Source of the DNA: Candidatus Zixiibacteriota bacterium
GTDB taxonomy: Bacteria; Zixibacteria; MSB-5A5; GN15; PGXB01
Reading direction: 5' to 3'
NCBI GenBank assembly: GCA_030591405.1
Contig: JAUVBC010000052.1
Coordinates: 1-10,159, forward strand
DNA: 10,159 nt
Both the position numbers and the translations under genes were made by a program. The notes beneath the pieces were generated by a model. The model was not told the origin of the DNA, ran no database searches, and was given only the letters and a program-made list of their open reading frames with translations. This document shows positions 1-9,100 of this stretch, piece by piece (position 1 is the stretch's first letter; the number at the start of each line of letters is the position of its first letter).

Positions 1-3000
1 CTTTGATAATGCAGCGATAGACGCCGCTCGGCAGAAATGATCCGTTCCAGTCATATTCGTTGGGAACACCGCCGACCCCGTTCAGATTTTGTTCGCCAAC
101 CAAATTACCAATCATATCATAAAAACTCAGGGTCACATCGGCCGGTTCACCGAGAAAATATCGAATCGTTGTCCGGCCATCCAAAGTCGGATTGGGATAG
201 CAGTAGAAATCATCATCCGAGAAACGGTCAGCAAAAACCACCGGGTCAATTAATTCATCAACTGACAGGGAATTATTGCCCGAATAGTTACCGCCGTACA
301 TCGGCCAATGTGCCAGTGAAACATTATACCCGACATCCCATGAATAAAACCAGCCATCACCACCAAGATAACCAAGACCGCCACCGGTTGTTTTATCATA
401 TATCACCGGCGATCCGTAACCGAAGGCTGCAATATTTTTAAAATCGGCATCTCCGTATTGAGAGCCATTAAGAAGAACTGACTGAACCCCTATGCCGCCA
501 ATCGGAAGCGGAAAACCAAAAAGCGGATCAGGGCCAAAGGCATAGCAATTGCCATTCGAGGTCGTCACAATAATATCTTGTCGGCCGTCATTATCGATAT
601 CGGCGACCACCGGCGGTGATAAGACGATCAGGTCAGGGAACCGGCGGTCTATTTGAATCGGGAAATTGGCGAGTGGGGTCAAATTACGATTGAGAGCATA
701 AATTTTATTTTTTCCGCAAAGAATTATATCAGCATAGCCATCAGCATCCAGATCGGCAACAACCGGATTGGCGAAAATCGAATCGCCAAGATCGTATTCG
801 ACTTCTTTTATAAACGGATTCACAGCCGCTTCCGGATCAATAGATATTATTTTCAAGATACCATCATCGGTCGCAACAATCACTTCCAAGGTATCATCAC
901 GATCCAGATCAACCGTCACCGGTCCATATTTAAAATATCCGTTAAGGGTATCACAAAAAACATTATTTGAGTCGACCAGATAAAGATCGACATAACTGGA
1001 ATCGACTCCGGCTAATGTAGCGATTGAATTACCTGCCAAAGCAAAGCCAAATGGATCCTCTTCATCAATTGTATTTATAAGCTGCATAAATCTGGTATTA
1101 AAATTCAGCGAGAATAATTGAATATTTGCGCCATAATCAACGGCCACAATTAAAATAGAATCGACGAAAAATGTAGACTTGACGGTTCCACCGCTAAATT
1201 GGATCGGAGGGAAAAGAGTATCTGCTCGCCCATTGGCATCTTCATCATCAAAAGAAAAAGCAAACAAACTGTTGCCGGCACCAACAACTAAAGATTTTAT
1301 GGTCGTATCATTCATAAATCCATAATCTCCAAAGACGGGTGTGCTGGTTATTAGCTGTGGTGTCATAGCAAAAATCGGGACCGAGTCGGCTGTCTGGCCG
1401 ACCGAGTTATACGATGTATCATAATATGGCGGATGCGACAACGATTCAAACAGACCGCCGCCATCTTCGTTGATTACAGAAAGATTGCGACCGGAAACAG
1501 ATATTACTTCATCGGTACCGTCGCCATTAACATCGGCGGTGATCGGCGAAAAACCGTATACAGGATAACCAACTCGTCTCGGAAAATTTTCAGACTGAAG
1601 ATCATATTCGAGATTGAAAGTCATCGTTGTATTTGATGATGATATATCGGTAATCCTAATATGGCTGTTGGTTCCATTATATCCGATTGATGGCGGATTT
1701 GTATTCGGCGTAAAGGAAGTGTTATTGCCGGCGCGGTACATATCTTCACTATCTCCATATCCGGCGTAGAAATTCCCGCCGAAATTGACCAGACCGTCGG
1801 CCTCAATCAATTCAAGAAACCGATGCTCCGGATCATACTGCACTCGATTTGTTTCAAATAAGGTAAAATTTGACCCAGCCACCGACATCGCCGCTACTGA
1901 TTCATCAACATGCCAGATAAGTATCCCCGAACCGGGCAGAAGAAAATCGTATTCATTTGTAAAAGTTTTGCTCTCATCAAGCGGATTATAATAAACCGGT
2001 CCCTGAATAACCGATGTTGCCGAATCGGCCAATAGAGCCGGATCGCCCCTGCCGTCGATATCGATCTGTCTGTTTTCCAGCAGATAATATTCAAATTCGG
2101 TAATCGGTATTCGGGCAATTCTGACACCGGAACTAATCATCTCACTGGCAACCAGACTGATATCGGCATTCTGCCGAAATACAACTGGTTCAATAAAACC
2201 AAGATAGGCCCGCGACCAGGCAGACATATAAACCGGCATTACTCCAAAAACCCGTCCAACAAATTCAAAACCAAGATCGACCCCGGTCCCGAAACCATTA
2301 TTGTCCATCAGGGCAAAATCGCCCACTTGGGTAAAGAAATTATCTGTCCGGTACAAATCAACGAGACCCAATTGATGACCAAACTCATGAGCCACAACTG
2401 CATTGAGAGCAGTTGCACGGTTATCCTGCGAGGCCATCTCAGGCATAACAATGGCATCGGTAATAGCGTACGTATGATTATCAACAAAAACGGTATCTCT
2501 ATCATCGCCGCGTCGCATATAACCGGTAAACAGGTCTGAAGTAGTGGGTGGAAAACCAATATCACTTTGACGGTCGGAACCGGCATGGAAAAGAATATGG
2601 GCATCATAATCAGCAAAAACCAAACCGGCTTCGGTGCTGTCAACTAATTGAAAACAATCGATAAAAAACGAATCAACCAAATTTTGTATTATCTCATCGA
2701 AAGTCTGCCCCGCCCCATAATGCGCCATCTTATTGGGAAGATGATACGCTCCATTGGTGTCTTTGGGGTAAACATCCCATTCCAGAATAAGATTACTGTC
2801 GGAAACATGATAATAATAACGATTTAACGCTTCCATATGCTTTTCAAAATAAACCAGATTATGCGGCGAGGGATCAATCAGATGACCATACTCTGCGAAA
2901 AAAGCTGCCGTATCGCGTAAATCAAACCGACCGCGTCCGGTAGTATTTGTATCATCCTGAATCTCATATTCAAAATCAAACCGCATCACCAAAATTCTAA

Positions 3001-3259
3001 TGGTGTCAAGCGGATCGGCCATTGTTGCCGAAAGTTTTGGAAGCCTCCACGGTTTGTCCCGTTTCAGATTCAATATATTTCGGTTACAGCGGTCGGATGA
3101 GAAACCGTTATAAAAAACTTTTGGAGAATCTTTGTCTGCCGTTTGCCGTTCAACTGCAAGCGGCGTTAATATTTTGTCACCGGCATCGGTCACTGATTGA
3201 AACATCAGAAGCGAGACTAATATTAATAATGTATTAAAGAATCCTATTCTTTTCTTCAA
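1..3259 (-). CDS. Secreted M6-family metalloprotease with FG-GAP-like repeats and a T9SS C-terminal sorting domain (3' end cut by window edge)
   Basis: The open frame runs 1086 codons from a TTG at 3259-3257 to the window edge without a stop, so the C-terminus is missing, probably by only about 15-25 residues. Residues 1-26 form a signal peptide (KKR, then a hydrophobic stretch ending TDA before G27). A peptidase M6 domain covers about 85-460: HAG near 225, the zinc motif HEFGHQLGLVD with H291, E292, H295 and likely third ligand D301, then GDFALMD, ENRQ at 395-398 and ILIWHVDE around H450, all typical of immune-inhibitor-A-like proteases. Calcium-binding-like FG-GAP/VCBS motifs follow near 576, 672, 784, 836 and 887. 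From about 1018 a FlgD-like/T9SS type A domain begins (YPNP, then WNGSFLPSGVYR). It is predicted to be exported through the outer membrane and processed by the PorU encoded in the same operon. The substrate is unknown. There is no frameshift: the zinc motif, repeats and sorting domain share one frame with the signal peptide. Confidence 0.92.
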   Translation of the reverse strand, partial: MKKRIGFFNTLLILVSLLMFQSVTDAGDKILTPLAVERQTADKDSPKVFYNGFSSDRCNRNILNLKRDKPWRLPKLSATMADPLDTIRILVMRFDFEYEIQDDTNTTGRGRFDLRDTAAFFAEYGHLIDPSPHNLVYFEKHMEALNRYYYHVSDSNLILEWDVYPKDTNGAYHLPNKMAHYGAGQTFDEIIQNLVDSFFIDCFQLVDSTEAGLVFADYDAHILFHAGSDRQSDIGFPPTTSDLFTGYMRRGDDRDTVFVDNHTYAITDAIVMPEMASQDNRATALNAVVAHEFGHQLGLVDLYRTDNFFTQVGDFALMDNNGFGTGVDLGFEFVGRVFGVMPVYMSAWSRAYLGFIEPVVFRQNADISLVASEMISSGVRIARIPITEFEYYLLENRQIDIDGRGDPALLADSATSVIQGPVYYNPLDESKTFTNEYDFLLPGSGILIWHVDESVAAMSVAGSNFTLFETNRVQYDPEHRFLELIEADGLVNFGGNFYAGYGDSEDMYRAGNNTSFTPNTNPPSIGYNGTNSHIRITDISSSNTTMTFNLEYDLQSENFPRRVGYPVYGFSPITADVNGDGTDEVISVSGRNLSVINEDGGGLFESLSHPPYYDTSYNSVGQTADSVPIFAMTPQLITSTPVFGDYGFMNDTTIKSLVVGAGNSLFAFSFDDEDANGRADTLFPPIQFSGGTVKSTFFVDSILIVAVDYGANIQLFSLNFNTRFMQLINTIDEEDPFGFALAGNSIATLAGVDSSYVDLYLVDSNNVFCDTLNGYFKYGPVTVDLDRDDTLEVIVATDDGILKIISIDPEAAVNPFIKEVEYDLGDSIFANPVVADLDADGYADIILCGKNKIYALNRNLTPLANFPIQIDRRFPDLIVLSPPVVADIDNDGRQDIIVTTSNGNCYAFGPDPLFGFPLPIGGIGVQSVLLNGSQYGDADFKNIAAFGYGSPVIYDKTTGGGLGYLGGDGWFYSWDVGYNVSLAHWPMYGGNYSGNNSLSVDELIDPVVFADRFSDDDFYCYPNPTLDGRTTIRYFLGEPADVTLSFYDMIGNLVGEQNLNGVGGVPNEYDWNGSFLPSGVYRCIIK

Positions 3260-3266
3260 TTCGGTT

Positions 3267-3271
3267 CTCCC
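3267..3271 (-). promoter_or_regulatory. Shine-Dalgarno deciding the TTG start of the M6 protease gene
   Basis: GGGAG lies 7 nt upstream of TTG (3259-3257), inside the 16-nt gap after the barrel gene's stop codon. No ATG or GTG is in frame nearby upstream, and the first in-frame ATG is codon 19, inside the signal peptide. The TTG start gives a complete Lys/Arg-rich N-region and hydrophobic core, so it is preferred. Confidence 0.75.
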
Positions 3272-3275
3272 AAAA

Positions 3276-6098
3276 TTAGAGGCCAACTCCCAGCGACAAT
3301 CTCATTGTATTTGCCAGCGGAACATTTTCACTTGAAGGAATATAAGCAAAATCAAATTTAAATGTGTAATAAGCCAAACCAAAGCCAAGCGTAGGTGTTT
3401 TAATTTCACCTTCCTGATCATAGATGTAACCGGCACGGAGAGCAATGAATGATCCGTACCAATACTCCATTCCTCCATTAAGGACAACCTCTTTGAGCTC
3501 GTCTTTTATATCACCGATTGCAACCATAGATTTATTGGCTTCAATCGTTAACAAGAGATTGCTGTAATTTGATTCAATAGCTGTCCAGGCGACACCAAAG
3601 GCGAGACTGCGAGGAAGCGGGTCAGCCTGCGCAACGTCAATATAAGAAATCGCGGGACCAATATTAGTCATCGCCATACCCAAAGAAACACGCCGATTGA
3701 GTTTGTATAACAAGCCAATATCAAGAGCCAAACCGGTGGACGTTCCACTACCCTGCTCTTCGCCTGCTCCCAACTCAGACAGATGAGAGTAAATCACTTT
3801 GGCCGAAACCCCTCCGCTAAGCGAACGCGACAAAGGAGTTCCATAAGAAAGTGTCAATGCAAAATCAAAAGCCGAAAATTCTCCCAGGACATTACTATTT
3901 TCATCGGTACGAGTAATACTTCCGTATGAAAGAAAAGTGATATTGGTGCCAACCGTTCCCCAACCTTCGATACTTTTAACATAGGAGAAAAACTCATAAT
4001 AAATATCATCAGCAAGTTCCGGAAGCCAGTTGACATGCATCATAACCACCTCGGAACGTGCGGCGGCACGAATCAGTATCTTGTCATTGGCAGCAAACCA
4101 CATATTGTCATCGGCCTCAGTAATTTTCGTAACTTCCTGGCCACCAAGGCCTTCTTCGTTAAACCTTGACCATCCATTCTCAAAAAATATCGTTCCGCCT
4201 TCAGTGCCAAAATAAATTTTATCTCCCACCGGGCAGATTTCATTAATTTTTGATCCAGCCGGATTAGAGTAGGTCACTATTTTCTGACCGGCCACCAAGA
4301 CGTCGGATTCCAACATATTAACTTCTTTAATATTGGTCGCCAGTCTCCCGGCGCGCTTTTCATCCCCATTAACAAGACTTGAAGCCAGTTCGCTAATAGT
4401 TATATCATTTTCAACAGTGTAATCACGATAGCCGTACCGCTTCCACTTTTTGCCATCAAATTTGAGAAGACCATACTCAGTTCCGATCCAAAGATTCTTT
4501 TTCTTGTCAACTTCCATCGCCGTAATTTCAAACGGTATTCCAGCGGTGAAAGGAATCTTGATTGTTCTGCTATTGCTCTTTAGCGAATCCATAGTTGTTA
4601 AAGTTGAATCGGAAGAAACTTTTTCAGACACCGCTTGCTCAGTAAATGCCGGATTATTTTCCATTTCCGCAGGGACCACTTCTGATACTGTTTCCGTTTC
4701 TGTACTATCCGCCTGAGTAGCTTCATACATTTCCAGTGAATCCTGCATCACTTCAAGTGCTTTAATAGTCCCAAGTGAATCAATCAAATCTGAAACATCT
4801 CCAAAAATTTCGTCCGAACTCAAAACCTCCTGAGTCGAAAGATCTTCATTCAGAATTTTATACTTTTCAAGAAAAGCAGGTTTTTCATTGGCGTTATCAA
4901 ATATTTTCATTCCCTGATAAATAGATTCGGCCGTCTGATCCAGGACATCCTCAATTTCAAAATAGTTTTTCCAGACTTTGCCATCAAAATGGTAAAGATC
5001 ACCCTCAACAATGGCCCAGGCAGTGTTGTTAGGCGCGGCGGCAACTCCTGATATCGTTTTTTCCGGCAGTCCATCAAGCGCGTTCTGCATCTTGAAGATA
5101 CCGGCATCGTATATCAGCAAACCATGATCCGTATTCAAATATGCCATTTTCTTACTCAGTTTGATACCGGTAATATTTTTTAATTGCATATTTTCGTCTT
5201 CAGATAAGAAATGCCGCCATCCTTTTCTATCATAACGATACAATCCAGAATCGGATGTAATCCAGAGGTATTTTTTGTCAGACGCAATATCAGTCAATTG
5301 GCCTTCAAAATTGACCACAAACGGAACAATAATCTCTTCAGCAAGAATCCGTTTTTTGGTCTTTTCAACGGTAAAAAGCAGTTTTTCAACTTCCGATTTG
5401 GAAAGAGTTGAATCCTTAATGGCATTGCGAAATTCGACGCCAATTCTTTTAAACCTTTCCCAGTCAATCAGACATTGATTGTAAGCAGCTTTCAAAGCAA
5501 AAAAACCATTTTCTATTTCATCTCTGGCATCATAATCATCAGGAATATGGGCCATTACCTCAGATTCAATAGAATCAATTTCACTCCGAGGATAATCATT
5601 ATTGGCCTCGCCGATTATATTCATAAGTCCGACAACTCTGGCATCAAAATCTTCGGATTGCAAACCGGTATAATCTCTTAAAATCGATTCGGCCGATTGT
5701 TCGGCTCTTGTTTCAATAATATCACCGCGATACCATTTATTGCGGCTATAACGAACCAATCCCTTTTCTGATATTGCCCATATATCATACTTGTTATAAT
5801 CAATCTCAGAGGCATCATTCTGGTAAAAAGTAACCTTTTTAAATGGTCTTAAACCATCCGGAATCGCAACCTCAAACCATTTGCTTGAAAGCGGATAATT
5901 GCCCAAACCGGCCGGATTCCAATGCGTGGCGGTAGCGTCGTCGGCGACTGCAACAAAAGCCTCTCCCATACCCGCCGCACGAGCTCCGGCGGCAATTCTT
6001 AAGAATAGTACAGCCGAGGTAGAAACGCCGGCAAAAACGCCGGGACTTATTCCCAAAAGAAATGCTACCAGTATTAAAAGGTTAGTTAGTTTACGCAT
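3276..6098 (-). CDS. PorV/PorQ-family T9SS outer-membrane barrel with an inserted PorZ-like beta-propeller region
   Basis: 940 residues. Residues 1-23 are a signal peptide ending VFA. Residues 28-65 carry the PorV/PorQ hallmark (LRIAAGARAAGMGEAFVAVADDA, then HWNPAGL). The matching barrel resumes only near 684 with MHVNWLPELADDIYYEF, which resembles the PorV segment after the NPA motif, and continues as alternating strands to LSLGVGL at 940. Known PorV proteins are about 400 residues long and have only a short link here. The roughly 618-residue insert holds seven or eight propeller blades of the type found in two-component regulator sensors: around 104-126, 268-298, 308-337, 348-380, 524-556, 590-612, 617-647 and 654-680, with LWIGTEYGLLKFDGKKWKRY the clearest. 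A charged helical stretch (about 128-256) and an acidic Ser/Thr/Glu-rich stretch (about 381-515) interrupt the propeller. PorV shuttles T9SS cargo and holds PorU, which fits the porU gene 15 nt upstream. PorV and PorQ cannot be separated with certainty; the WLPEL-type motif and synteny favour PorV. The ATG has a strong Shine-Dalgarno. Confidence 0.9.
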   Translation of the reverse strand: MRKLTNLLILVAFLLGISPGVFAGVSTSAVLFLRIAAGARAAGMGEAFVAVADDATATHWNPAGLGNYPLSSKWFEVAIPDGLRPFKKVTFYQNDASEIDYNKYDIWAISEKGLVRYSRNKWYRGDIIETRAEQSAESILRDYTGLQSEDFDARVVGLMNIIGEANNDYPRSEIDSIESEVMAHIPDDYDARDEIENGFFALKAAYNQCLIDWERFKRIGVEFRNAIKDSTLSKSEVEKLLFTVEKTKKRILAEEIIVPFVVNFEGQLTDIASDKKYLWITSDSGLYRYDRKGWRHFLSEDENMQLKNITGIKLSKKMAYLNTDHGLLIYDAGIFKMQNALDGLPEKTISGVAAAPNNTAWAIVEGDLYHFDGKVWKNYFEIEDVLDQTAESIYQGMKIFDNANEKPAFLEKYKILNEDLSTQEVLSSDEIFGDVSDLIDSLGTIKALEVMQDSLEMYEATQADSTETETVSEVVPAEMENNPAFTEQAVSEKVSSDSTLTTMDSLKSNSRTIKIPFTAGIPFEITAMEVDKKKNLWIGTEYGLLKFDGKKWKRYGYRDYTVENDITISELASSLVNGDEKRAGRLATNIKEVNMLESDVLVAGQKIVTYSNPAGSKINEICPVGDKIYFGTEGGTIFFENGWSRFNEEGLGGQEVTKITEADDNMWFAANDKILIRAAARSEVVMMHVNWLPELADDIYYEFFSYVKSIEGWGTVGTNITFLSYGSITRTDENSNVLGEFSAFDFALTLSYGTPLSRSLSGGVSAKVIYSHLSELGAGEEQGSGTSTGLALDIGLLYKLNRRVSLGMAMTNIGPAISYIDVAQADPLPRSLAFGVAWTAIESNYSNLLLTIEANKSMVAIGDIKDELKEVVLNGGMEYWYGSFIALRAGYIYDQEGEIKTPTLGFGLAYYTFKFDFAYIPSSENVPLANTMRLSLGVGL

Positions 6099-6104
6099 TA
6101 AGGG

Positions 6105-6110
6105 CCTCCT
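6105..6110 (-). promoter_or_regulatory. Consensus Shine-Dalgarno of the barrel gene
   Basis: AGGAGG is placed 6 nt before the ATG at 6098-6096, within the 15-nt gap after the porU stop. The gap has no room for a promoter or terminator, so it supports one polycistronic message. Confidence 0.85.
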
Positions 6111-6113
6111 GTA

Positions 6114-9100
6114 TTAATTAACCAAAATTATTTTACCAAATGATTCAATCGTCTTTTCATACAACTCCGAAACAGCTGTGATCTTATAGATATATACTCC
6201 CGTAGCAATACGGTCAGAATCGGCATCATCTCCGTTCCAGGAATAAAACTCATTATATCCGGCTGGAACCGATCCAATCGTTTCGGATTTTATTTTTCGA
6301 CCGGAGAGGGTGAATATTTCAAAATCGATCTGGCTTGCAGGTGAACTCAGCAAACAAGAAAAAACAGTATTTTCTCTCATCGGATTTGGATAATTCATCA
6401 ATTCCGTCATCATAAATTCTCCGCTCGCCAACAACTCTGCTTCAAATTCAACCAACGCGGAATTATTGGCATTATCCCAAGCCTTCACTTTAAATGAGTG
6501 AATACCGGTAGAAAGCGAGCCCGTCTCATATTCTATCGTTCCAGAAAGATAACTTCCTGGACTATATTGAAATAGGTCGGTAAGATTAATGGTATTCTCC
6601 ACACTGCCATCAATAACAAGCGTAATTTCATGACCCAAACTTCCGGTCAAATTGATACCGGACGAGTCAAATATCGCCAAAGTCATTGTCTCACCAGAGG
6701 TTATCTTGTCCCCGGAAAGAAAATCATCCCGTTGACCAAACGAATAATCGACCTGTGGCCCCTCTGTATCTTCGGAAGAAATTATAGAAAGGCTGACCGG
6801 AATCGAATCGACCAATCCGAGAGCATCAGAACTGGTTGAAACTGCGTATCCGGATATTTTGGCGCTGTTTCCGCCAACGCCTATATCCAAAGGAGCAATA
6901 AATGAAAAATCGAAATATCCATCAACAACATCTGCGTTCCCGCGATAAATAGCGGGACCATTCAAACTATAGCTGACAGTTTTGACCGAATCGCCATCAT
7001 CATCAACAACTTTGTGTTTCTTTTCTATATTTGAATCATACACAAACAGCTCAATAGTACCGTTAAAATCAGTATGCACTCCGCTTGATTTTTCAACAAT
7101 TTCTCCGGATGCTTCATGATATTGTAAAGCGGTCAAACTGTCAGGTTTCTCGGTAAATTTGATATCATACTTTGGGACACCAAGTTTAACAAAAGGATCA
7201 CCGAGATAAATATAATTGCGATCATTCCGAATAGGAGTCGGATTAATTCCAATATATTGACGCGCCAATTTGGCGGCATAAAAAGCCTGAGCCATTGATA
7301 AATCATTATCCGCAAAGAGAACTTCAAATATCTCTTTGTTAAAGGCAGCATTATCTGAAGAATAAACCAGTCGCGTCGCCGAAATTACTCCAATTGCACC
7401 TCCATGGGTATATCTGATAAGATCTTCGGCCATCCCCTCTTTATCGGGATTGTCAAAAAAACCAATAGAGCATGACGCGGTAACAACCAAAGTAAGTTTT
7501 TCACTATTAGTCAGATTGATCAAATCGGTACTGCGGTGAAAAACGTTTTCATGCGCCCAGTAATCAGGATTGCCATGCCCGACATAATTTATTAGCAATG
7601 TTCCCTCATTGAAACTTTTTACGATTGCCTCGTTGGCTGTTGGTTTCCGTTGAATTGAATTAAACGGATAATCCCAGATATATATTTTGTTGCGGCGAAA
7701 CGATGCCGGCAATCTGGGCGGTTCCTGCAACTCTTCGGTTTGACTGGTATGAAACCATTCTGTATTGTAATGACCGAATTCATCATCGGCTACCAACGTA
7801 ACTGTTGTCCGCCAGGGACCGTAGTTGGTCGATGCTTCATACGATTTCACTTTATCTATAATCGTTGCCATTTCCGAAACCGTTTTGACCGGCCAGCGGG
7901 AGATCATCATATCATAGCCGCGATCCGAAATGTATGAAGTATCGCTATCGAGCAGTCCAAATTCACCGAAGAAAACATAGTTATCATCCGATGCCGATGA
8001 ATCAATTTTTTGAATATATGGTGGGATTATATTTGTCGAGGTCAGCCCCAGGTTATTTTCGAAATCATAGACGCCATCGCCAACCAGCAAAACCGCCGAC
8101 GGAGCGGGTGTTTCATAATTTTCATAGCTGTATTTTAAATATTCACGAATAGCTTTCGGATCATACAAGCCGTATGAGAACTGGTTTAGTATCTGCTCAA
8201 ATGAAACAACCTTCACACTTATATCTGATTCTTGCTCACGATAGGTTTCGTAATCTTCCAAATATGGAAGAAACATCTCCGATGCAATTACTATTAAATC
8301 AGTCTGTGATATATTCTCGCGCAAATCGTTGATCTCAACTTTTTCGATTTCTTCAGGCGAAATTGCTTTTGATAGCGGACAGACATAAAACCGGTTGGGA
8401 CTATCCGAAGAAAGATTATGATCAAAATTTATCTCGGTCGAAGACACCGCTGCATCAGTAATCCTAACCGGATTCTTAGAATCAGAAAGGTCAAATATCA
8501 AGGGTGTTCCGCCAAACTTATTGTCTAATATTATTCCGCCGACGCCATTAAACTGGCCGATAAAGAAATCGAGAATATCATTGGATGGTGTCAATTCGCC
8601 AGTATAAGAAATCTCCAAATAATCAAAATACGGAGGAGTAGTTGTACTGCTATCGAGAATTATCGAAAATCTATTGAGGCCTGCAACTAAATCGTTAGTC
8701 GTAAAGAAATATCGAGGACGATTACTGCCGGCTGAAACGGCATTACTTGAATTTACAAAGATGTCATTATTCGGATTACTGATAGCTCGAATAGTAATAT
8801 CGGCATCGGCACCCGGCACCGCATTGGAAAGCGATTCATATAATGTAAGGTGCGCCTGACCGGTCCAGTACCAATCAAAGTAACTTCCGATACGATCGTT
8901 ACCATCGACCGATAATATATTATTCTGATGAATCCTTCGGTTGAAACGACCGTCTGTAATTACCGTATCGGCTGAGCCTGAAGGAGCACCATTAACAACT
9001 GGAATTCGGCGGCCACCTTGCGCAAAATCGCCGGAAACACTCAGCCAATAATAATTGATGTTAGTATAATGATTTTCAAGATAAATCGGCGTTGAATCGG

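Noticed and set aside
37..441. Plus-strand open frame of 134 codons opposite the M6 protease sorting domain.
   Set aside because: The Arg/His/Pro/Ser-rich translation has no recognisable domain and lies antisense to a clear coding frame. The same applies to every other plus-strand frame in the window.
2308..2643. Minus-strand frame of 111 codons overlapping the M6 protease.
   Set aside because: It is a shifted frame of the region containing the zinc motif. The true frame gives HEFGHQLGLVD and is continuous with the signal peptide and the sorting domain.
1..3259. Possible frameshift or pseudogene status of the M6 protease.
   Set aside because: Frame checks at the start, the zinc motif, WHVDE, the FG-GAP motifs and the sorting domain all agree. 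The missing stop is due only to the window edge.
4251..4268. A second NPAG motif within the propeller region (SNPAG, barrel residues 611-615), which might mark a second barrel copy.
   Set aside because: It lacks the surrounding ARAAGMGEA-type context and sits between propeller blades, so it looks coincidental.
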